From: Limanda limanda
Taxonomy: Eukaryota; Chordata; Actinopteri; Pleuronectiformes; Pleuronectidae
Assembly (NCBI RefSeq): GCF_963576545.1
Contig: NW_026870438.1
Coordinates: forward strand, 1 to 64,000
Direction: 5' to 3'
DNA: 64,000 nucleotides
The notes under the pieces were generated by a model. That model was not told the DNA's origin and did no database searches. It saw only the letters and a list, made by a program, of their open reading frames with translations. Of this stretch, positions 50,053 through 61,238 are shown piece after piece; the stretch's first letter is position 1; every line of letters begins with the position of its first letter. The translations under genes were made by a program, and so were the position numbers.

Positions 50053-53000
50053 GAGATATTCTTGAATAACTTTTTTTGTGAAGGTCGGAGAGACTTGGAA
50101 AGTGGTTGCATCTGGACTAATTTGGGTCCTGCAGATCGATTGGTACCATCCCCGAGCTTGTACGACCTTCGGAAGAGGTCGACCGACGAAATTCCCCCAA
50201 ATCTGAGGAGATATTCTTGAATAACTTTTTTTGTGAAGGTCGGAGAGACTTGCAAGTAGGCTCTACCCCCACTAAATGGGGTTGCGCGCATCGATCGGTA
50301 CCATCCTTGAGCTTCTCCGACTTTCGGAAGGGTTAGGGTTAGGGTTAGGGATGAAAGCACATAGGAGAAAGAGATATTCTTGAATAACTTTTTTTGTGAA
50401 GGTCGGAGAGACTTGAAAAGTGGTTGCATCTGGACTAATTTGGGTCCTGCGGATCGATTGGTACCATCCCCGAGCTTGTACGACCTTCGGAAGAGGTCGA
50501 CCGACGAAATTCCCCCAAATCTGAGGAGATATTCTTGAATAACTTTTTTTGTGAAGGTCGGAGAGACTTGCAAGTAGGCTCTACCCCCACTAAATGGGGT
50601 TGCGCGCATCGATCGGTACCATCCTTGAGCTTCTCCGACTTTCGGAAGGGTTAGGGTTAGGGTTAGGGATGAAAGCACATAGGAGAAAGAGATATTCTTG
50701 AATAACTTTTTTTGTGAAGGTCGGAGAGACTTGAAAAGTGGTTGCATCTGGACTAATTTGGGTCCTGCAGATCGATTGGTACCATCCCCGAGCTTGTACG
50801 ACCTTCGGAAGAGGTCGACCGACGAAATTCCCCCAAATCTGAGGAGATATTCTTGAATAACTTTTTTTGTGAAGGTCGGAGAGACTTGCAAGTAGGCTCT
50901 ACCCCCACTAAATGGGGTTGCGCGCATCGATCGGTACCATCCTTGAGCTTCTCCGACTTTCGGAAGGGTTAGGGTTAGGGTTAGGGATGAAAGCACATAG
51001 GAGAAAGAGATATTCTTGAATAACTTTTTTTGTGAAGGTCGGAGAGACTTGCAAGTAGGCTCTACCCCCACTAAATGGGGTAGCGCGCATCGATCGGTAC
51101 CATCCTTGAGCTTCTCCGACTTTCGGAAGGGTTAGGGTTAGGGTTAGGGATGAAAGCACATAGGAGAAAGAGATATTCTTGAATAACTTTTTTTGTGAAG
51201 GTCGGAGAGACTTGGAAAGTGGTTGCATCTGGACTAATTTGGGTCCTGCGGATCGATTGGTACCATGCCCGAGCTTGTACGACCTTCGGAAGAGGTCGAC
51301 CGACGAAATTCCCCCAAATCTGAGGAGATATTCTTGAATAACTTTTTTTGTGAAGGTCGGAGAGACTTGCAAGTAGGCTCTACCCCCACTAAATGGGGTA
51401 GCGCGCATCGATCGGTACCATCCTTGAGCTTCTCCGACTTTCGGAAGGGTTAGGGTTAGGGATGAAAGCACATAGGAGAAAGAGATATTCTTGAATAACT
51501 TTTTTTTTAAAGGTCGGAGAGACTTGGAAAGTGGTTGCATCTGGACTAATTTGGGTCCTGCGGATCGATTGGTACCATCCTCGAGCTTGTACGACCTTCG
51601 GAAGAGGTCGACCGACGAAATTCCCCCAAATCTGAGGAGATATTCTTGAATAACTTTTTTTGTGAAGGTCGGAGAGACTTGCAAGTAGGCTCTACCCCCA
51701 CTAAATGGGGTTGCGCGCATCGATCGGTACCATCCTTGAGCTTCTCCGACTTTCGGAAGGGTTAGGGTTAGGGTTAGGGATGAAAGCACATAGGAGAAAG
51801 AGATATTCTTGAATAACTTTTTTTGTGAAGGTCGGAGAGACTTGCAAGTAGGCTCTACCCCCACTAAATGGGGTAGCGCGCATCGATCGGTACCATCCTT
51901 GAGCTTCTCCGACTTTCGGAAGGGTTAGGGTTAGGGTTAGGGTTAGGGATGAAAGCACATAGGAGAAAGAGATATTCTTGAATAACTTTTTTTGTGAAGG
52001 TCGGAGAGACTTGGAAAGTGGTTGCATCTGGACTAATTTGGGTCCTGCAGATCGATTGGTACCATCCCCGAGCTTGTACGACCTTCGGAAGAGGTCGACC
52101 GACGAAATTCCCCCAAATCTGAGGAGATATTCTTGAATAACTTTTTTTGTGAAGGTCGGAGAGACTTGCAAGTAGGCTCTACCCCCACTAAATGGGGTTG
52201 CGCGCATCGATCGGTACCATCCTTGAGCTTCTCCGACTTTCGGAAGGGTTAGGGTTAGGGTTAGGGATGAAAGCACATAGGAGAAAGAGATATTCTTGAA
52301 TAACTTTTTTTGTGAAGGTCGGAGAGACTTGAAAAGTGGTTGCATCTGGACTAATTTGGGTCCTGCGGATCGATTGGTACCATCCCCGAGCTTGTACGAC
52401 CTTCGGAAGAGGTCGACCGACGAAATTCCCCCAAATCTGAGGAGATATTCTTGAATAACTTTTTTTGTGAAGGTCGGAGAGACTTGCAAGTAGGCTCTAC
52501 CCCCACTAAATGGGGTTGCGCACATCGATCGGTACCATCTTTGAGCTTCTCCGACTTTCGGAAGGGTTAGGGTTAGGGATGAAAGCACATAGGAGAAAGA
52601 GATATTCTTGAATAACTTTTTTTGTGAAGGTCGGAGAGACTTGCAAGTAGGCTCTACCCCCACTAAATGGGGTAGCGCGCATCGATCGGTACCATCCTTG
52701 AGCTTCTCCGACTTTCGCAAGGGTTAGGGTTAGGGTTAGGGATGAAAGCACATAGGAGAAAGAGATATTCTTGAATAACTTTTTTTGTGAAGGTCAGAGA
52801 GACTTGAAAAGTGGTTGCATCTGGACTAATTTGGGTCCTGCAGATCGATTGGTACCATCCCCGAGCTTGTACGACCTTCGGAAGAGGTCGACCGACGAAA
52901 TTCCCCCAAATCTGAGGAGATATTCTTGAATAACTTTTTTTGTGAAGGTCGGAGAGACTTGCAAGTAGGCTCTACCCCCACTAAATGGGGTAGCGCGCAT

Positions 53001-56000
53001 CGATCGGTACCATCCTTGAGCTTTTCCGACTTTCGGAAGGGTTAGGGTTAGGGTTAGGGATGAAAGCACATAGGAGAAAGAGATATTCTTGAATAACTTT
53101 TTTTGTGAAGGTCGGAGAGACTTGGAAAGTGGTTGCATCTGGACTAATTTGGGTCCTGCGGATCGATTGGTACCATCCCTGAGCTTGTACGACCTTCGGA
53201 AGAGGTCGACCGACGAAATTCCCCCAAATCTGAGGAGATATTCTTGAATAACTTTTTTTGTGAAGGTCGGAGAGACTTGCAAGTAGGCTCTACCCCCACT
53301 AAATGGGGTTGCGCGCATCGATCGGTACCATCCTTGAGCTTCTCCGACTTTCGGAAGGGTTAGGGTTAGGGTTAGGGATGAAAGCACATAGGAGAAAGAG
53401 ATATTCTTGAATAACTTTTTTTGTGAAGGTCGGAGAGACTTGAAAAGTGGTTGCATCTGGACTAATTTGGGTCCTGCGGATCGATTGGTACCATCCCCGA
53501 GCTTGTACGACCTTCGGAAGAGGTCGACCGACGAAATTCCCCCAAATCTGAGGAGATATTCTTGAATAACTTTTTTTGTGAAGGTCGGAGAGACTTGCAA
53601 GTAGGCTCTACCCCCACTAAATGGGGTTGCGCGCATCGATCGGTACCATCCTTGAGCTTCTCCGACTTTCGGAAGGGTTAGGGTTAGGGTTAGGGATGAA
53701 AGCACATAGGAGAAAGAGATATTCTTGAATAACTTTTTTTGTGAAGGTCGGAGAGACTTGAAAAGTGGTTGCATCTGGACTAATTTGGGTCCTGCGGATC
53801 GATTGGTACCATCCCCGAGCTTGTACGACCTTCGGAAGAGGTCGACCGACGAAATTCCCCCAAATCTGAGGAGATATTCTTGAATAACTTTTTTTGTGAA
53901 GGTCGGAGAGACTTGCAAGTAGGCTCTACCCCCACTAAATGGGGTTGCGCGCATCGATCGGTACCATCCTTGAGCTTCTCCGACTTTCGGAAGGGTTAGG
54001 GTTAGGGTTAGGGATGAAAGCACATAGGAGAAAGAGATATTCTTGAATAACTTTTTTTGTGAAGGTCGGAGAGACTTGCAAGTAGGCTCTACCCCCACTA
54101 AATGGGGTAGCGCGCATCGATCGGTACCATCCTTGAGCTTCTCCGACTTTCGGAAGGGTTAGGGTTAGGGTTAGGGATGAAAGCACATAGGAGAAAGAGA
54201 TATTCTTGAATAACTTTTTTTGTGAAGGTCGGAGAGACTTGGAAAGTGGTTGCATCTGGACTAATTTGGGTCCTGCGGATCGATTGGTACCATGCCCGAG
54301 CTTGTACGACCTTCGGAAGAGGTCGACCGACGAAATTCCCCCAAATCTGAGGAGATATTCTTGAATAACTTTTTTTGTGAAGGTCGGAGAGACTTGCAAG
54401 TAGGCTCTACCCCCACTAAATGGGGTAGCGCGCATCGATCGGTACCATCCTTGAGCTTCTCCGACTTTCGGAAGGGTTAGGGTTAGGGATGAAAGCACAT
54501 AGGAGAAAGAGATATTCTTGAATAACTTTTTTTTTAAAGGTCGGAGAGACTTGGAAAGTGGTTGCATCTGGACTAATTTGGGTCCTGCGGATCGATTGGT
54601 ACCATCCTCGAGCTTGTACGACCTTCGGAAGAGGTCGACCGACGAAATTCCCCCAAATCTGAGGAGATATTCTTGAATAACTTTTTTTGTGAAGGTCGGA
54701 GAGACTTGCAAGTAGGCTCTACCCCCACTAAATGGGGTTGCGCGCATCGATCGGTACCATCCTTGAGCTTCTCCGACTTTCGGAAGGGTTAGGGTTAGGG
54801 TTAGGGATGAAAGCACATAGGAGAAAGAGATATTCTTGAATAACTTTTTTTGTGAAGGTCGGAGAGACTTGCAAGTAGGCTCTACCCCCACTAAATGGGG
54901 TAGCGCGCATCGATCGGTACCATCCTTGAGCTTCTCCGACTTTCGGAAGGGTTAGGGTTAGGGTTAGGGATGAAAGCACATAGGAGAAAGAGATATTCTT
55001 GAATAACTTTTTTTGTGAAGGTCGGAGAGACTTGGAAAGTGGTTGCATCTGGACTAATTTGGGTCCTGCAGATCGATTGGTACTATCCCCGAGCTTGTAC
55101 GACCTTCGGAAGAGGTCGACCGACGAAATTCCCCCAAATCTGAGGAGATATTCTTGAATAACTTTTTTTGTGAAGGTCGGAGAGACTTGCAAGTAGGCTC
55201 TACCCCCACTAAATGGGGTTGCGCGCATCGATCGGTACCATCCTTGAGCTTCTCCGACTTTCGGAAGGGTTAGGGTTAGGGTTAGGGATGAAAGCACATA
55301 GGAGAAAGAGATATTCTTGAATAACTTTTTTTGTGAAGGTCGGAGAGACTTGAAAAGTGGTTGCATCTGGACTAATTTGGGTCCTGCGGATCGATTGGTA
55401 CCATCCCCGAGCTTGTACGACCTTCGGAAGAGGTCGACCGACGAAATTCCCCCAAATCTGAGGAGATATTCTTGAATAACTTTTTTTGTGAAGGTCGGAG
55501 AGACTTGCAAGTAGGCTCTACCCCCACTAAATGGGGTTGCGCACATCGATCGGTACCATCTTTGAGCTTCTCCGACTTTCGGAAGGGTTAGGGTTAGGGT
55601 TAGGAATGAAAGCACATAGGAGAAAGAGATATTCTTGAATAACTTTTTTTGTGAAGGTCGGAGAGACTTGCAAGTAGGCTCTACCCCCACTAAATGGGGT
55701 AGCGCGCATCGATCGGTACCATCCTTGAGCTTCTCCGACTTTCGGAAGGGTTAGGGTTAGGGTTAGGGATGAAAGCACATAGGAGAAAGAGATATTCTTG
55801 AATAACTTTTTTTGTGAAGGTCGGAGAGACTTGAAAAGTGGTTGCATCTGGACTAATTTGGGTCCTGCAGATCGATTGGTACCATCCCCGAGCTTGTACG
55901 ACCTTCGGAAGAGGTCGACCGACGAAATTCCCCCAAATCTGAGGAGATATTCTTGAATAACTTTTTTTGTGAAGGTCGGAGAGACTTGCAAGTAAGCTCT

Positions 56001-58833
56001 ACCCCCACTAAATGGGGTTGCGCGCATCGATCGGTACCATCCTTGAGCTTCTCCGACTTTCGGAAGGGTTAGGGTTAGGGTTAGGGATGAAAGCACATAG
56101 GAGAAAGAGATATTCTTGAATAACTTTTTTTGTGAAGGTCGGAGAGACTTGCAAGTAGGCTCTACTCCCACTAAATGGGGTAGCGCGCATCGATCGGTAC
56201 CATCCTTGAGCTTCTCCGACTTTCGGAAGGGTTAGGGTTAGGGTTAGGGATGAAAGCACATAGGAGAAAGAGATATTCTTGAATAACTTTTTTTGTGAAG
56301 GTCGGAGAGACTTGCAAGTAGGCTCTACCCCCACTAAATGGGGTAGCGCGCATCGATCGGTACCATCCTTGAGCTTCTCCGACTTTCGGAAGGGTTAGGG
56401 TTAGGGTTAGGGATGAAAGCACATAGGAGAAAGAGATATTCTTGAATAACTTTTTTTGTGAAGGTCGGAGAGACTTGCAAGTAGGCTCTACCCCCACTAA
56501 ATGGGGTAGCGCGCATCGATCGGTACCATCCTTGAGCTTCTCCGACTTTCGGAAGGGTTAGGGTTAGGGTTAGGGATGAAAGCACATAGGAGAAAGAGAT
56601 ATTCTTGAATAACTTTTTTTGTGAAGGTCGGAGAGACTTGCAAGTAGGCTCTACCCCCACTAAATGGGGTAGCGCGCATCGATCGGTACCATCCTTGAGC
56701 TTCTCCGACTTTCGGAAGGGTTAGGGTTAGGGATGAAAGCACATAGGAGAAAGAGATATTCTTGAATAACTTTTTTTTTAAAGGTCGGAGAGACTTGGAA
56801 AGTGGTTGCATCTGGACTAATTTGGGTCCTGCGGATCGATTGGTACCATCCTCGAGCTTGTACGACCTTCGGAAGAGGTCGACCGACGAAATTCCCCCAA
56901 ATCTGAGGAGATATTCTTGAATAACTTTTTTTGTGAAGGTCGGAGAGACTTGCAAGTAGGCTCTACCCCCACTAAATGGGGTTGCGCGCATCGATCGGTA
57001 CCATCCTTGAGCTTCTCCGACTTTCGGAAGGGTTAGGGTTAGGGTTAGGGATGAAAGCACATAGGAGAAAGAGATATTCTTGAATAACTTTTTTTGTGAA
57101 GGTCGGAGAGACTTGCAAGTAGGCTCTACCCCCACTAAATGGGGTAGCGCGCATCGATCGGTACCATCCTTGAGCTTCTCCGACTTTCGGAAGGGTTAGG
57201 GTTAGGGTTAGGGATGAAAGCACATAGGAGAAAGAGATATTCTTGAATAACTTTTTTTGTGAAGGTCGGAGAGACTTGGAAAGTGGTTGCATCTGGACTA
57301 ATTTGGGTCCTGCAGATCGATTGGTACTATCCCCGAGCTTGTACGACCTTCGGAAGAGGTCGACCGACGAAATTCCCCCAAATCTGAGGAGATATTCTTG
57401 AATAACTTTTTTTGTGAAGGTCGGAGAGACTTGCAAGTAGGCTCTACCCCCACTAAATGGGGTTGCGCGCATCGATCGGTACCATCCTTGAGCTTCTCCG
57501 ACTTTCGGAAGGGTTAGGGTTAGGGTTAGGGATGAAAGCACATAGGAGAAAGAGATATTCTTGAATAACTTTTTTTGTGAAGGTCGGAGAGACTTGAAAA
57601 GTGGTTGCATCTGGACTAATTTGGGTCCTGCGGATCGATTGGTACCATCCCCGAGCTTGTACGACCTTCGGAAGAGGTCGACCGACGAAATTCCCCCAAA
57701 TCTGAGGAGATATTCTTGAATAACTTTTTTTGTGAAGGTCGGAGAGACTTGCAAGTAGGCTCTACCCCCACTAAATGGGGTTGCGCACATCGATCGGTAC
57801 CATCTTTGAGCTTCTCCGACTTTCGGAAGGGTTAGGGTTAGGGATGAAAGCACATAGGAGAAAGAGATATTCTTGAATAACTTTTTTTGTGAAGGTCGGA
57901 GAGACTTGCAAGTAGGCTCTACCCCCACTAAATGGGGTAGCGCGCATCGATCGGTACCATCCTTGAGCTTCTCCGACTTTCGGAAGGGTTAGGGTTAGGG
58001 TTAGGGATGAAAGCACATAGGAGAAAGAGATATTCTTGAATAACTTTTTTTGTGAAGGTCGGAGAGACTTGAAAAGTGGTTGCATCTGGACTAATTTGGG
58101 TCCTGCAGATCGATTGGTACCATCCCCGAGCTTGTACGACCTTCGGAAGAGGTCGACCGACGAAATTCCCCCAAATCTGAGGAGATATTCTTGAATAACT
58201 TTTTTTGTGAAGGTCGGAGAGACTTGCAAGTAAGCTCTACCCCCACTAAATGGGGTTGCGCGCATCGATCGGTACCATCCTTGAGCTTCTCCGACTTTCG
58301 GAAGGGTTAGGGTTAGGGTTAGGGATGAAAGCACATAGGAGAAAGAGATATTCTTGAATAACTTTTTTTGTGAAGGTCGGAGAGACTTGCAAGTAGGCTC
58401 TACTCCCACTAAATGGGGTAGCGCGCATCGATCGGTACCATCCTTGAGCTTCTCCGACTTTCGGAAGGGTTAGGGTTAGGGTTAGGGATGAAAGCACATA
58501 GGAGAAAGAGATATTCTTGAATAACTTTTTTTGTGAAGGTCGGAGAGACTTGCAAGTAGGCTCTACCCCCACTAAATGGGGTAGCGCGCATCGATCGGTA
58601 CCATCCTTGAGCTTCTCCGACTTTCGGAAGGGTTAGGGTTAGGGTTAGGGATGAAAGCACATAGGAGAAAGAGATATTCTTGAATAACTTTTTTTGTGAA
58701 GGTCGGAGAGACTTGCAAGTAGGCTCTACCCCCACTAAATGGGGTAGCGCGCATCGATCGGTACCATCCTTGAGCTTCTCCGACTTTCGGAAGGGTTAGG
58801 GTTAGGGTTAGGGATGAAAGCACATAGGAGAAA
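50053..58833 (+). repeat. A-B dimer rich segment
   Basis: A counts are 1,1,2,1,2,1,2,1,1,1,2,1,2,1,2,5,2,1,2,4. This is the only part with repeated runs of single A between B units, making 318-bp dimers. From 52762 three consecutive dimers start at 52762, 53080 and 53398 before the B at 53716. A further duplication with offset about 2,240 bp links 54.9-56.2 kb to 57.2-58.4 kb, marked by TGGTACTATCC (55,080 and 57,324) and AGTAAGCTC (55,992 and 58,230). Confidence 0.88.
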
Positions 58834-61238
58834 GAGATATTCTTGAATAACTTTTTTTGTGAAGGTCGGAGAGACTTGAAAAGTGGTTGCATCTGGACTA
58901 ATTTGGGTCCTGCGGATCGATTGGTACCATCCCCGAGCTTGTACGACCTTCGGAAGAGGTCGACCGACGAAATTCCCCCAAATCTGAGGAGATATTCTTG
59001 AATAACTTTTTTTGTGAAGGTCGGAGAGACTTGCAAGTAGGCTCTACCCCCACTAAATGGGGTTGCGCGCATCGATCGGTACCATCCTTGAGCTTCTCCG
59101 ACTTTCGGAAGGGTTAGGGTTAGGGTTAGGGATGAAAGCACATAGGAGAAAGAGATATTCTTGAATAACTTTTTTTGTGAAGGTCGGAGAGACTTGCAAG
59201 TAGGCTCTACCCCCACTAAATGGGGTAGCGCGCATCGATCGGTACCATCCTTGAGCTTCTCCGACTTTCGGAAGGGTTAGGGTTAGGGTTAGGGATGAAA
59301 GCACATAGGAGAAAGAGATATTCTTGAATAACTTTTTTTGTGAAGGTCGGAGAGACTTGGAAAGTGGTTGCATCTGGACTAATTTGGGTCCTGCGGATCG
59401 ATTGGTACCATCCCCGAGCTTGTACGACCTTCGAAAGAGGTCGACCGACGAAATTCCCCCAAATCTGAGGAGATATTCTTGAATAACTTTTTTTGTGAAG
59501 GTCGGAGAGACTTGCAAGTAGGCTCTACCCCCACTAAATGGGGTAGCGCGCATCGATCGGTACCATCCTTGAGCTTCTCCGACTTTCGGAAGGGTTAGGG
59601 TTAGGGTTAGGGATGAAAGCACATAGGAGAAAGAGATATTCTTGAATAACTTTTTTTGTGAAGGTCGGAGAGACTTGCAAGTAGGCTCTACCCCCACTAA
59701 ATGTGGTAGCGCGCATCGATCGGTACCATCCTTGAGCTTCTCCGACTTTCGGAAGGGTTAGGGTTAGGGTTAGGGATGAAAGCACATAGGAGAAAGAGAT
59801 ATTCTTGAATAACTTTTTTTGTGAAGGTCGGAGAGACTTGAAAAGTGGTTGCATCTGGACTAATTTGGGTCCTGCGGATCGATTGGTACCATCCCCGAGC
59901 TTGTACGACCTTCGGAAGAGGTCGACCGACGAAATTCCCCCAAATCTGAGGAGATATTCTTGAATAACTTTTTTTGTGAAGGTCGGAGAGACTTGCAAGT
60001 AGGCTCTACCCCCACTAAATGGGGTTGCGCGCATCGATCGGTACCATCCTTGAGCTTCTCCGACTTTCGGAAGGGTTAGGGTTAGGGTTAGGGATGAAAG
60101 CACATAGGAGAAAGAGATATTCTTGAATAACTTTTTTTGTGAAGGTCGGAGAGACTTGCAAGTAGGCTCTACCCCCACTAAATGGGGTAGCGCGCATCGA
60201 TCGGTACCATCCTTGAGCTTCTCCGACTTTCGGAAGGGTTAGGGTTAGGGTTAGGGATGAAAACACATAGGAGAAAGAGATATTCTTGAATAACTTTTTT
60301 TGTGAAGGTCGGAGAGACTTGGAAAGTGGTTGCATCTGGACTAATTTGGGTCCTGCGGATCGATTGGTACCATCCCCGAGCTTGTACGACCTTCGAAAGA
60401 GGTCGACCGACGAAATTCCCCCAAATCTGAGGAGATATTCTTGAATAACTTTTTTTGTGAAGGTCGGAGAGACTTGCAAGTAGGCTCTACCCCCACTAAA
60501 TGGGGTAGCGCGCATCGATCGGTACCATCCTTGAGCTTCTCCGACTTTCGGAAGGGTTAGGGTTAGGGTTAGGGATGAAAGCACATAGGAGAAAGAGATA
60601 TTCTTGAATAACTTTTTTTGTGAAGGTCGGAGAGACTTGCAAGTAGGCTCTACCCCCACTAAATGTGGTAGCGCGCATCGATCGGTACCATCCTTGAGCT
60701 TCTCCGACTTTCGGAAGGGTTAGGGTTAGGGTTAGGGATGAAAGCACATAGGAGAAAGAGATATTCTTGAATAACTTTTTTTGTGAAGGTCGGAGAGACT
60801 TGAAAAGTGGTTGCATCTGGACTAATTTGGGTCCTGCGGATCGATTGGTACCATCCCCGAGCTTGTACGACCTTCGGAAGAGGTCGACCGACGAAATTCC
60901 CCCAAATCTGAGGAGATATTCTTGAATAACTTTTTTTGTGAAGGTCGGAGAGACTTGCAAGTAGGCTCTACCCCCACTAAATGGGGTTGCGTGCATCGAT
61001 CGGTACCATCCTTGAGCTTCTCCGACTTTCGGAAGGGTTAGGGTTAGGGTTAGGGATGAAAGCACATAGGAGAAAGAGATATTCTTGAATAACTTTTTTT
61101 GTGAAGGTCGGAGAGACTTGCAAGTAGGCTCTACCCCCACTAAATGGGGTAGCGCGCATCGATCGGTACCATCCTTGAGCTTCTCCGACTTTCGGAAGGG
61201 TTAGGGTTAGGGTTAGGGATGAAAGCACATAGGAGATA
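58834..61238 (+). repeat. 962-bp repeat (two B-A2 trimers), about 2.5 copies
   Basis: B units start at 58834, 59315, 59796, 60277, 60758 and 61239, all 481 bp apart. Alternate trimers differ: the B subfamily switches GAAAAG, GGAAAG, GAAAAG, and the A variant AAATGTGG appears at 59,702 and 60,664 only. The true period is therefore 962 bp (4 A plus 2 B). Confidence 0.9.
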
